From positions 337,808,802 to 337,868,801 of the forward strand of contig NC_081413.1 of assembly GCF_030272615.1 (NCBI RefSeq): a stretch of 60,000 nucleotides of DNA. Reading direction: 5' to 3'. This stretch comes from Cryptomeria japonica. Lineage: Eukaryota; Streptophyta; Pinopsida; Cupressales; Cupressaceae. A program made the position numbers and the translations under genes. Positions 12,887 through 24,050 of this stretch are shown piece after piece. The notes under the pieces are model-generated. The model saw only the letters and a program-made list of their open reading frames with translations, ran no database searches and was not told the origin of the DNA. Position 1 is the stretch's first letter; every line of letters begins with the position of its first letter.

Positions 12887-13535
12887 ATGAGATGAATTGT
12901 TGAGAATCTCAGGCTAGGAAAAAGTTTACCAAATATATAGTGGATATTTTTCCCACGGAGTGAAAAAGCTTCTTAATCAATCCCTTGTCAGGTTGAGTCA
13001 ATTCTCATAAATGTCTCTAAGAAATCTGTTGTGGTTCTTTTTTTATAAAGAGTTTGGTTCAATTTTGCCTATTTTCAAGATTATATATAATACCTCATAT
13101 TTGTGTGTGGCGACTCTGAGACTCTAAGATCTATGCACCAATGTGTGTCTTCTTGAAGAACAACCAAGAAATTTACAGGAAAGATGAAGCAGATTTGAGC
13201 TCTTATGATGAAGTACCCTGACAAGTTGAGGATAGAATCAGTAATGCAGATTGTTGAAAGGAAGTGTTGTAGTATTGTGTTGAAACAAATCTGACTTGTG
13301 AAGAAATTTCAGATTGTTTTGAGTATTTTTCCTCTGTGAGGAGGTGGCGACTGTCAAAATATCAACGTTAAAGATTTGAAGGATTGAAGGTGATTTTGTA
13401 AGTCCCAGGTTAAAGAAGTTAGCAACAACTTCAACATTTCCAGGTATTTAGATTCTCATGAGTCAAGTGTATTTTTATGAAAATTGTAAAAAAAATGGTC
13501 CCTAGTGAAAGAAGCACTAAGGAAGGGAATGGTAG

Positions 13536-14409
13536 CCAAGGTTTCCCAAATCCTGACCATGTAGGGGTTAGGGAACAATTACTAGGATTCAATGGGAAGA
13601 GGTCAGAATCAACATGACAACATTTGTAGGAGTTTTCTGAATTGATGGAAGATTTTGAAATAAATCAAGAATATGTTTTCATGAAGTTGTTTGTTCAGTC
13701 TTTGAAGGAAAATGCCAAAGACTGGTTCTCCTACATGCCAGTATGCTCTATTTCATCATGGGATGACTTGAAGGTGGCATTCATGGAACAGGTTCATGAA
13801 ATATATAATCCAAGCTCAGTTATGAAGACATTCACGAACATTCAGAAAGAAGAAGATGAGTCAGTACCTTCTTTTAATCTCAATTTTGCTAGGGCATTGG
13901 ATGGCATTCCTAGTAGTTATAGACCAAATGATGCAGTATGCTTAGTTGTTTATTTGGTTGCATTTGAAGAGGAAGAGAGTTATTTGGTAAGAGATAAGGA
14001 TCCTAAAACCTTACATCAATCTTATAGGATAGCAATAGATATTGAGAATAACCTGAAATATTGAATCCCTAAGGGTTATCTATCTACAAGGGTATGTTAT
14101 CCTAAGATATTAGGGTTTGAAGAAAAGCATGAATCTAAAACTAAAGAACCATGTCATGACCTTTATATCCCTACTAATCACATTAATCTTGTTGTTGATT
14201 ATGATTTGAACAAAAATATGAGTGAAGAGAACTTGTCCCAGACAGTGGTTATTCCTCATATTGATGAAAAAGAGGCTAATGAGAAAGTATCTGACATGTT
14301 AGATGTAGAGATAGATATGGTGTCAATCACTTTATTGAAGGACAAAAACAATGATTTCTCCAGGAAGTATCTCGTAGGGAATTGGTTTGCAGTCTTGTGT
14401 TACAGATAG
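13536..14409 (+). pseudogene. Gypsy-like gag, copy 2 (start deleted)
   Basis: The downstream open frame 13642-14064 reads QEYVFMKLFVQSLKENAKD, WFSYMPVCSISSWDDLKVAF, SVPSFNLNFARALDGIPSS and DKDPKTLHQSYRIAIDIENN, then a TGA. It continues in frame as an acidic segment to about 14409. About 239 bp present in copy 1 (7099-7337), including the ATG and N-terminus, are missing at 13535/13536. That deletion accounts for nearly all of the 237-bp difference between unit lengths (6449 and 6212). This copy keeps tryptophans where copy 1 has stops. It cannot be translated from the original start. Confidence 0.8.
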
Positions 14410-14565
14410 ATCTGACAATGAGTGTGAAAAATTGGAAAGTTTTATGTCTAAAATGGATATGTCTGCATGATTTTGATGATATGAATTCAGACTCCCAGGA
14501 AATAGTTGTATATGACCAAGAAAACTCAGATGATGAGTTACCATCGGTTTTTAGTTGATGAGATC

Positions 14566-15535
14566 AGTGAGATAGACAATTGTGTGGTATGTATAAATAA
14601 TGAGGGAGTCATATTAAACTAGTCTAAGGACCAGTCCTATAATAAACTAGTTTTATGCAAAGAGTTAACTTGATTTGAAGAGTGGGATTTTGAAGAAGTT
14701 GAAAAAGATTATGCTAGAAGCAGTTATCTTGATTTTTTGAGGGGTTTCTATGAAATTGACCTAGAAGCATTTATGATTAGTAAATGTGAGGATGATCTAT
14801 TCTTTGATGATGCAAATACCATCATTGAATATGAGTGTGAAGTTTGTTGATATTGACCAAGGTTTTGAAATAAATGAAGGAGATTGTTGTCTTGTTGCTC
14901 CACATGACTTTTTGAAGCTAGAATTGGATTACCTTATTTTACATGAAGATACCATTGTTGAAAGGCTAAATGATGACATGTTTCATCATGCAATGATCTA
15001 AATGTACACAAAGTTGATCAGGACACACTGGCCGCAACAATAAAAAATGAAAGTGAATTAGATTTTTTTTTAGATATTGACTATTCTGGTATGAATGTTT
15101 GTAAAAGTGTTACTATATTGATTGAGCCAGCATATGACAGATTTCCTTTTGAACTTTTCAATGAGTTTGCACCATATATGCAAAAATTCTCTTCATAATA
15201 AGCATGATACATGGGTGCAAGAAGAAGAAGAAAGCAATTTCTATGATGGCAATTGCATAACAGAGTATGAAATTTTAATCTTCTCTTTTAAGCTTGTTGA
15301 CGCAGACATGAGATCTGTTGAGTGTTGTTATCAACTCATCTCCATTTTGGATAGTGATTTTGGATTCTACATATGTCATACAAAGCTAGATGGAAAGGTT
15401 CAGGTGAATGGGCATTGCACTCAAATTCGGGTTTTTAATAATATGCAGAGTAAGAAAAAATATGGTCATGATATCTCTAGATTGTTCAAAATGCAGCATG
15501 ATCATAATTTTATTTTTGACAGAGGAAAGTATTGA
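14566..15535 (+). pseudogene. Second frame of the tandem element, unknown function, copy 2
   Basis: Counterpart of 8378-9333. Conserved pieces include DQGFEINEGDCCLVAPHD, SFKLVDADMRSVECCYQL, CHTKLDGKVQVNGHCTQI and the terminal DRGKY. The first half is broken by several stops and shifts (near 14620, 14670, 14835 and 14995). The second half is open from about 15195 to 15535. The break between the halves, just after FSS at about 15196, is at the same place as in copy 1. No known domain is recognised. Confidence 0.5.
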
Positions 15536-15892
15536 TTGACATTGGCTGATGGCATTGGGTCATCATATGTGGTTTGATCCTGCAGGCCAAAAACATTTTG
15601 GGGTAGAGTCAGTTTTCCCGACTCTATGCCCAATAGAATTATAAATAAATCCCCTCTTAAATTGCCTGTTCATGGACAATTTTTGAGGTTCTACTTTTCT
15701 TAAAAGTAGTTGTTATCCATGAGCATTAGTTAGGTTTTCTTTGGTAGTGTAGCTTCCTTTCTATTGAAGCAACCATGTCCAAGTAATTTATTTTTGGTCT
15801 ACCCTGCATTTGGTCTGCTTCACTCAAAGATTTAGGTCTCTCACCTCATTATTGAAAAATGAGCATCCCCAACTAGAGCCACTGATAGCTCT

Positions 15893-18800
15893 AAAAATTG
15901 ATTGCATGAAAATTTCAATTTTTGAGCTCAAAACATTGATTTTTCAGGTTTTACTTGTATCCTCTGTGAATGATCCAAGGTCTAGGGTTTAGGGTTTATC
16001 AAAACTTTTTAAATTTTGTGAAGAAAACCCTAGAAATGATATATTTTGTTGTTACCTTTTTCCCACTTAAGGCCGAGGGTACCCTTTCCATGAGTGGGGC
16101 CATTTTATTCCCTAAACATTAAGTGTTGATCAACCGGTTTGTGAAGTAATAATTTCCCTAAGTCATTCACATAACATCCCTATTAACTGTCTCCATTTAA
16201 AATATTAATGCCCAGCTTGTATTTTCTTAAGTCCGAAAAGTCCTAAATACTCTGACCATTTTCTAAAGATAGGATGGATCCAATAGCTAGTGCTTCCCCA
16301 TGATCAAAGATGAGAGGATTTTAATGACCACAACATCAAGTGATCGTCCCGTGTGTTATTGGTAGAAACCGGCAAGGTTAGCAGTGTAGCCAGTTGAAAG
16401 CATTTTGTTACCGATTCGCAAGCAGTAAAGGTCGATCTACTAATAGTCCCATGAATTTGCACATGCTCAAAATGAATGGAGATGTTTTATCCTGAGGTAA
16501 AAGGTGCTCAAATTTTAAATCCTAGAAGAGTTAACGGGTAGTATGCAAAGTGGTAAAGATTGAACAGATCAGATGACCCTCGTATTCTCACGATGGAAGT
16601 TGCAGGGAGATTACATACTGCAACATCACAAGATGATGCCACATGTCCCAGGCATATTAGGAAGACCTACAGTGAGGTTGTTGATGGGGTTTGGTCAAAG
16701 GATGATATGGCATTGCTTAGTCGGGATTTTTTTGGGTCCACCAATATAGATGGAAATTCAAAGTGCTAAGTCGGCAAATAATGACCATTATATTTGCCAG
16801 GTTGGATAAGATCTGTGGTTGAGTTTCAAATAAGAAGTTAGGAGGGATTTTGGAGGCACCAATCATAGCTCGTGGGAAAAGGCAGAATGAATGGGATTCA
16901 TAATTATTGATTCAGGATTGATTAGATAGTCAAAGATGATAGCTCGAAGATGTGAAAGGATTTAGATAAGCTTCCAGTTCAAGTGTGATGGATCATGAGT
17001 TCTCTAATGAATTCAGAGATTTGTCTGATGGCAGAGATCCTAAAGTAGGAGAGTGTATAGTGAGAGGAATAAGATCAAAATAAAATGATTCATGTAAGGT
17101 GAACACATGCAGGTTGCAATGGAGTGATGGCCTAGAAGATGGCAGTGTCTTAAGTTGTAGGCATGATTGTTTAATCCATAGTTGACAAGGTGAGTAGAAG
17201 ATATCAGGATGATGATTCCTCACATGGGTTAGTACCACCTCATTCAAAGGAATTTTGATTATAAATTCACTAAGAAACTGATAAAATGGATAGAAACATA
17301 TATAAGCTTATTCATTTTTTGAGAACAATTCTTCATCAGTGAGAGGATGTTGTTTGAACAGAATTATGAATGGAGTCATCACATATTTTGTGACACTAGA
17401 TGGATGATCTTTCTCTGGTATGATGTTGTTCATTTCTAGAGGGGTTGTGAAAGATCGGGGGATTACCAGAGGGGGTGTGAAATCCTTTTCTTTCCAAGAA
17501 AAGTCACCCTAGGCATATTCCCTGCTCTTACTTTTATTTTTGTTGGCAGAGTGTTCCAAGAGGGAGCTCATGGGGAAGTGAAATAAGGATTTATTTGAGG
17601 GAGGATTGGTAGCCAATCATCTCTACATCAACATGGATGCTGCAATGCCTTCTCAACAAATCCTATTTACCCCTAAGTTCCTCTTTCCATTTTCTCTGAT
17701 TTGGGGCATAAAGACTAGAGACTTTCCTCCATTTTGGTGGAAATTTTTTATTTCATGTTGGGATTTGTTTTCCTTTTTAGGAAGAGAAATTTTATGGAAC
17801 AAATTGAGCATCTAGGGGTCCATTCGGGAGTGTTAGGGTGATATCGGTGTGGCTCAAATGTTTTTGTTTCTACCAAAAATCAGTTGAGGATTTCGGTTCT
17901 ATCTCATCATGGGCATCAACATGTGGATAAGAATATTTTGTAACAAAATTGCGTATAGCCTCTAATGCTTGGTTCTGTTGACAAGTGTCTTTTGGCCTGG
18001 AGCTTGTTGCTCCCTTGTTTTTTATAAAAGGGAATTCAAGCCCATTAGTTAGGGTTTTGAATTTTCTAAGAAAGATCTCTGTAAAATAGATCTAGTCTGC
18101 AAGGTTAGGTTCTAGGTAGTTCTAGAGAGTCATAGGAAATAATAAGGACTTTAATGTTATTTTGTAGAGCAGAAAAGTAATAGAACAATTATAAGTTCCC
18201 TTTTTCAAGTGGGTTATTCTGTATTTGAATTTGTTGGCTATCACCTGATAAAAGATAGCTTGCAAATATTATTTTCCTAATCTTTACTCTCCTGTGTGCG
18301 ATTTTATCTTCGTTTAAGCAAATGGGATAAAGGGTTTCATTTATTTGTTGAATTGTTATGATGTATGTATTCATCCATTCAATACTTTAGTGCAAGGGGT
18401 TAATTAAAATGCTCGAATGAGATTACAAAGAAAATAAGGCTTGCCATAGGATTTGATAAGCAGTTCAGATGAAGGATTATAAACAGAGCAATATTGTAAG
18501 GCAATATTGTTTTAGGCTAGACCAGTTGTTAGATGAAATTTTATTAGATTTTCAGTAACACTTTTCATAAAATCAATAACCCAAATGAATAAGGCATTGG
18601 TATTTTCTAGTAAATGTCATTAGGTTTCCAACTTCGTATTTATCTTCTTTATGATTTCTCAGAATGAATCTTATAAATATGAGAATATCATTTGTTGTTT
18701 TATGTATTTTCTGAAAGTCGTCCCACCCTCTCTCACACTCCAGCTGAAGGTTGAGGATCATTGAAGGATTTTCCATCCTTGAGCATTCTCCCTTTCTGTT

Positions 18801-19061
18801 GAGTCTTATTATGAGATAATCTACTTTGTTTCAGTAAATCCCTAAGTATCATTGTAGAGAGCAAGAGATCTTACTGAAGGGATCACCCTCCCTAGTTCTG
18901 CAGAGCCTAAACTGCAGAAGGAATTTTTATCCTTGTTATTGTTGGTCCAAGCCTGACATATATTGATAGTCGGAGGTGTCTCTCTATAGATATTTGGAGG
19001 AAATCATCTTGGTCTCTTCCCTATAGTAGTGTAAACCCATCGTCCATTTTGGGAACCAACA
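15893..19061 (+). repeat. LTR copy 3 of the tandem element
   Basis: It is 3169 bp, TGATAGCT to CCAACA, with the telomere-type motif at 15983-15997 and TATA at 18023-18030. After 19061-19065 the sequence departs from the primer-binding-site context of the other two copies, which marks the outer end of the tandem. Confidence 0.82.
18023..18030 (+). promoter_or_regulatory. LTR3 TATA box
   Basis: TATAAAAG at the position equivalent to 5375 in LTR1. The outermost LTR would drive transcription out of the element to the right. Confidence 0.5.
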
Positions 19062-20638
19062 AAACAAATCACAATAAAAAGAAAGAATAGTTTCAATACA
19101 TTGATACAATAGTGAAATGATCTCAGACAGTGAGGAAGCTTGTATAAATCTTCATATAAGAACATAGTTAAAGTATTAACAGGATAAAGTAAAGTGAGCA
19201 ACTTATGCATTCAATGTTGTAAGTAGATTCCAGTGACATTGTGTCATGGATCACAAAGAGATCAGTGATGCAGGGTTGACATGCAATATAGAAATCATAT
19301 GATAGCCATTTTATGAAGACCCTCAATCATAGCAAATAGTGAGACATAAAAGAACAAGATTATCAAGTAGTCCATTGCATAGTAAGACATCACAGTCACT
19401 ACCACAAAACAATAAATAAGTGAAAAGTCATAGCCCTTATGAAGATGTCAAATACTAATAAAAGAATAGTGAAAGAGTTATAACAACAAAGAGATAGTCA
19501 TGAGCATCATTATTTGATAAAAAAGTAACTGATGTATCAGCATTCATGAAGTATTCATGCAGTCACAATGAGACCAATATTTAATAACATGACTCATATA
19601 CCTTAAAGACAATGAGCAAGGAAATTCATACAAGAAATAACAAAACCATCCTTGCCTATTCAATTAAAGCCACCTATGCATTATGAAATTCATTTGCATT
19701 ATTGATCAGCTACATTATATGAACATATGAAAACCATGAAGATTTTCAACCATAGAAGACAAAATTATTTTTCAAGAAAATAGACCAAGTCAAGAATGAC
19801 TAGGGTTTGAGAAAGGCCTTTGGAGGCACCATTAGAGCACCATTTTCAGTTTTCATAGTTACAATTGATTTCAAAAGCTCGGTAAAATAACAAAAATAAG
19901 AAATGAAAGAATACAATTATTAGGGTTTTAATAAAAAACTCTATATGTAGTAGAGCACAATAACACATAAAAGTCCCTACAGTCACAGAGGAGGCATATG
20001 CAAACAATTTTATAACAGCCCTAACTGTATTCATGATAAAATCCAATATCCATCTTTAAAGAGCTTCAGGTTGATGCAAGAACAAGAAAATACAGAGATT
20101 TTTCACTTACATACAAAGTCCGAGAAGAGACCCACATGCTCCATTTCAGGATCGAGTTGTAGAGATAAGAAAAGCGCACGGCGACCACAGACAGCATGAA
20201 TTTCAACCACAAAGAGTTCCATCAAATGCAAAGTGAAAATAATAATATATTTTAGGGTTTGCAATGCTTTTACCCCTTCATGCCCTAATTCCTTTGGAGT
20301 TATGATGGGCTTTATTGCTTTTATAAATTGTTGTTAATTATTATGTGGTGGTCAAGCATGAGCTCCCACAAAGACGTTAAGTCCTAGTAATATTATCAAC
20401 CGAGGGGGCTTAAAACCCAAATATTTTTGAAGTGCATGGAGATGTTTTAATTTGCTATTTTATTTATTTATTTATTTAATAATGGTATTAAAAATAATGA
20501 AATTACACATGCATACCATTATTAATAAATAAATAAAAATAATTAATTTAATGCACTTAGGAGATTTTTATTTTTTGTCATATGCATACATGCATAATTC
20601 AAATGTAAAATAAATATTAAAGTGATACTTCTATAAAT
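19062..20638. other. AT-rich noncoding DNA before copia element A
   Basis: No supported gene. The left part resembles 2187-3231 in composition. A short G-rich stretch at 20400-20408 is followed by the foldback at 20459-20538. The last bases, TAAAT (20634-20638), are the candidate target-site duplication of element A; the other copy is lost because A's 3' LTR is truncated. Confidence 0.5.
20459..20538. repeat. Foldback inverted repeat
   Basis: Two ~26-bp arms, 20459-20488 and 20513-20538, are reverse complements apart from about one indel. Each includes the core AATAATGGTAT or its complement ATACCATTATT. The loop is ~24 bases. The arms are A/T-rich. It could be the core of a small foldback element or a hairpin in a decayed LTR. 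Confidence 0.6.
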
Positions 20639-21834
20639 TGTTGGCCATTTGGTGGAATTAATTATGTGTTGCATTAATATTTTGTCACTGATGCCAACAC
20701 TAGCTGTTTGGATGCTTTACCGACACCCTTTTGGTCTCGGTAGGATGAGTGGTTTCTGGTTAATTTGGATCCGACATGATCCAGTAGGCTCTGGTATAGT
20801 TTAGTGATGGAATTGTCTTGTTTGTGATACTCATGCTCATATTTGGTCAGTTGGTTTTGGTCTGATGATTGGATGCTATCCTACTTGCTTAGAAGCTTAG
20901 TTTCTGGTTCCGGTGAGGGTTTTCCTAGTAGAACTTTTGGTGAAGATCTTTGATTAATTGCATAAGTGGTGTTGGTTCAACTTCTGGTGGAGTTTTAGGA
21001 TGTTGTTGGTGATCATGTTCAAGACTTAGTGGATGGAGATCATTGCTGAAGTGTGTGGACCTATACTAGGTCTCAGTTGATCTAAGTTATGGACTGGCCT
21101 TAATGTAACATGTGGATTGGACCTATTGATGTAATTCTAGGATGTCTTATGTGTTAGATATTATTTGTTTGGTCTAAGTCCGACATGGTTTATAATTATG
21201 TAATTGGTTTATTATCTGGTGGCCGACCTAATTGTTTATGGCCGAGGGTTTGTATATATAGATGTAAGATCTCATTGTAGATCATCATGGTTATTGTTAG
21301 AGGTCATGGTCAAGGAATGTAATGTGTAATAATGTAATATCATTCAAGAAAAGGAGTTGGTCGATCATTGGAGATCGAATTGGGTTTATGTAAGAGGATT
21401 TAGTCCTTCGGTATTGAGCTTAACCAAAACTGTACTCAGGCATAGGAGATGCTATCTTTTGCAATTCAACACTTCTTCGGATTGTAGTATACATTTATAT
21501 GTAGTCGGTGAGGCTCCTTTTGTGATGAGAAGTGTGCTCTAGGTTGTTGGCTTTCCTGCAAGTGCAGGCCCCTCAATTGTAATTCACATACTTATTGCAG
21601 AAGTATTATCTGACTGAGTGTAGGCTTCCCACCATGGTTTTTCTCTTTACCAGGTTTTCCATGTACAAATCTTGGTGTTATGTAGATGGCATTTATTCTA
21701 TGATTATTGCCTATGATTAATTGGTTTATCTGCTATTTTGGTAATAAAGTTTAAATTTCTAATGGTTCTGTTAATCAGTGATAATTGATTCACCCCCCTC
21801 TCAGTTGTCTTCCAATTATTTGAACTGTCTAACA
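20639..21834 (+). repeat. 5' LTR of copia element A
   Basis: It is 1196 bp, TGTTGGCC to TCTAACA. It carries a TATATATA box at 21253-21260 in U3 and ends two bases before the primer site. It aligns with the 3' LTR at 36868-37857. Confidence 0.9.
21253..21260 (+). promoter_or_regulatory. TATA box of element A 5' LTR
   Basis: TATATATA within TTTGTATATATAGATG. The 3' LTR has the equivalent TATATATATA at 37466-37475. Confidence 0.55.
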
Positions 21835-21836
21835 AT

Positions 21837-21848
21837 TGGTATCAGAGC
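21837..21848 (+). other. Primer binding site, initiator tRNA-Met type
   Basis: TGGTATCAGAGC, two bases after the LTR end, is the canonical plant copia site complementary to the 3' end of initiator methionine tRNA. Confidence 0.93.
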
Positions 21849-21892
21849 TTTGGTCCTCTTTGCAGAAAGCTTAACCGCTTGAGGAAGATCCT

Positions 21893-22489
21893 ATGGTGTC
21901 TAATAGTTCAAGTTCATCTAGTTCTTCTGGAGAAATCTTTTGGAGGGATATTCTGAGGCTTTATGGAACAAATTATATAGTATGGAAGATTCAGGTGGAT
22001 ACTCATCTGAGATGTCTTAGCAAGGAGATTTGGGAGATCACACAGAATGGTGTCACACCCTATAATCTAGGATCTGGCAATCCCCCTCTAGAAAACCTGG
22101 ACAAGGAGCTTGAGAATGATTTTAGAGAAAGAGAAGCCCTCTTGTGTGCACTTTATGATCAGAAAATAATGGGATTAACCAACAAATCATCTAGAAAGGC
22201 TATATGGGATAAGTTGGAGACTCTTAATGAAGGTGACCCTACAATGAAAATTGCTAAACTTGATGGTTACCGAGTGAGATATGAAAACTTGAAGATGAAA
22301 TAAGATGAAAGGATTACTGCATTCATGAAAAGGGTAAATGAGGTTGTTCTAGGAATTCAATTTTGTGGTGGAACTCTGATCAAAGATGAAATTGTTTCTA
22401 AAGTCTTGAGAGCCCTACCACTGGCTTACAAAATGAAGGCTACTGCTATCAATGAATTAAGAACAATGGCTAATACATCTTTCAACAAA
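21893..22489 (+). pseudogene. Copia gag, N-terminal part
   Basis: The ATG at 21893 follows the primer site by 44 bp. The protein begins with a serine run, then FWRDILRLYGTNYIVWKIQV (the copia Gag opening), LCALYDQKIMGL and KAIWDKLETLNEGD (UBN2-type gag). A TAA at about 22302 interrupts RYENLKMK, then the same frame continues (ITAFMKRVNEVVL, VLRALPLAYKMKATAINEL). It is cut at about 22490 in ANTSFNKD by an insertion. The rest of gag resumes after about 25690. Confidence 0.9.
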
Positions 22490-22627
22490 GACTCCCACAT
22501 GTACGCCACCTGTCTGCCACATCATCACCACTTCATCGCCATGTCAGCGGGACCCGTGAGCTGGACCTCCACCTGGACTTGCCACCTATGTGCCATGTGT
22601 CTTTCACCATTTCATAATAGCTAACAA

Positions 22628-22936
22628 ATGTGAATCTTCGGGCTTCGAAATCACGCACGCCGTCGATCTCCTTGGAACATGCTTGATCTTTAACTTGCCC
22701 TTTCTTGAGCTTTTCACCATTTCACAGGGTTTAACCTGTGAGCATCTTTGGCTTGCGAATCAACATCGACCATCAATCTTCATGGAACCTGGAGGCTCTT
22801 TAACACTTCGCCATTTCGCTAGAGCTTTTCCCCATTTCACAGGGTTTAACCAACATGCATCTTTGGCTTGTGAATCAACGCCGACCGTCGATCTTCATGG
22901 AACCTGCTCACTCTTTAAGCTACCATTTCTTTGCAA
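22628..22936. repeat. ~110-116-bp tandem repeat, 2.7 copies
   Basis: Units at 22628-22734, 22735-22850 and 22851-22936 share CATCTTTGGCTTGYGAATCA, CTTCATGGAACCTG, a CTCTTTAA element and the closing TTCACAGGGTTTAACC. The first unit is the most divergent and the last is incomplete. Confidence 0.7.
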
Positions 22937-23419
22937 AAATTGCCTACCTTGAGATATGTGCCTATGTGGGGTCCACCTGGTCATCACTCAGCCTCCTTGG
23001 TCGCCTCAGGAAGCGCACCCGCATGTGTGGGGTCCGCTTGGGCCCAGCCGACACCATCCATCAAAAACCTCTTGTGGCTTTGACATTATAGTTGTGTGGA
23101 GTATTTCTTTTACATGCTCAAAAATGCTCCCACCCAACCAATGTGGGATAATGCATTTATGCCTAGAACTGCACTTTTGAAGGTTTTTTGAGTGTTTTAA
23201 TGGCTACCTTTCTAAATATTTGCATTTATTTAAAGATCTCTAAGGTTCCTCTTACACCATTGCATAGGAAATGAGAGTTTGGCCTTTCAATGACATTTGT
23301 TTGAAAGTTTATAATGCCTCCTTTGCACTCCTTCAATGCCATACTCACAGCAGACTGGAGGACTTCAACATTTGCACCAATTTGCATTTGTTTAAAAAAA
23401 ATACCCTTTACTCTCCCAC

Positions 23420-24050
23420 TCTCTAATGGTTTCCACGCAGGGAAGACATTGGCTTCATGAGCCTGCCAATCTCATTGCTTCCTTTTGTTCTCTTTAATTT
23501 CTCTGCAGCTCCAGACATGCCCACGCAGAGGAAAGGTTTACTTTTTGCAAATTATATTTGTTTTAGAAGTTTTCTGCAACATGTGAGGGGAGGAGATTCT
23601 AGGAATGTGTTTTAAACCCCTCCTTTATCAGCCACGCAAGGGAGGATGCAACTTCATTTGTTTGAAAGTTTCAACATCCTTTACTTTCCCATTTACATCC
23701 ACGCAGAGGAAAGGATGCATTGTTGTTATTCTACATTTGTTTGAGGCTACAGGCAGCCTTCTAACAGCCACATTAGAAATGAAATTTGCCATGGCTGAGT
23801 CTTCTGCAAGGTCTCCTCTACCCCACGATAGAGAGGGAAGTGTCTTTTCACTAGCCACACATGATGAAGATCAAGCATTTGCTTTGGAGTCTTATATGCT
23901 CATTTGACTTGCCAAATCTGCACTTGCTAAGAAGGTTTTACATTTTATTGGAGTTTCTAATGCTCCTGGTAACACATGGGGCTTGGAGTGACTGGCATTT
24001 CACCTTACTTTGAAAGTTCATGTTCCCACAACCATCACGTAGGGAGGAGA
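23420..24050. repeat. Degenerate repeats around CCACGCAGAGGAAAGG
   Basis: The motif CCACGCAGRGGAAAG or a variant recurs near 23435, 23521, 23632, 23700 and 24035, usually followed by a CATTTGTTTGAAAGTTT-like stretch. Spacing is roughly 70-110 bp and irregular. Confidence 0.5.

Larger units (their letters stand above)
3232..19061 (+). mobile_element. Tandem gag-only gypsy-like retrotransposon (3 LTRs, 2 internal regions)
   Basis: The same ~3.2-kb sequence occurs three times (3232-6424, 9681-12863, 15893-19061). Each copy starts TGATAGCT and ends CCAACA, so TG...CA termini are present. Internal regions of 3256 and 3029 bp lie between them. Both internal regions start with a primer-binding-like TTGGYGACT motif and carry gag plus a second frame, but no protease, reverse transcriptase, RNase H or integrase. 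This fits a non-autonomous gag-bearing LTR element made tandem by LTR-LTR recombination. I found no purine tract directly before LTR2 or LTR3 and no target-site duplication, so one outer end may be truncated. Confidence 0.8.

Noticed and set aside
22590-23180. Overlapping frames of 74-120 residues
   Set aside because: They track the 110-116-bp tandem repeat and have no family signature.
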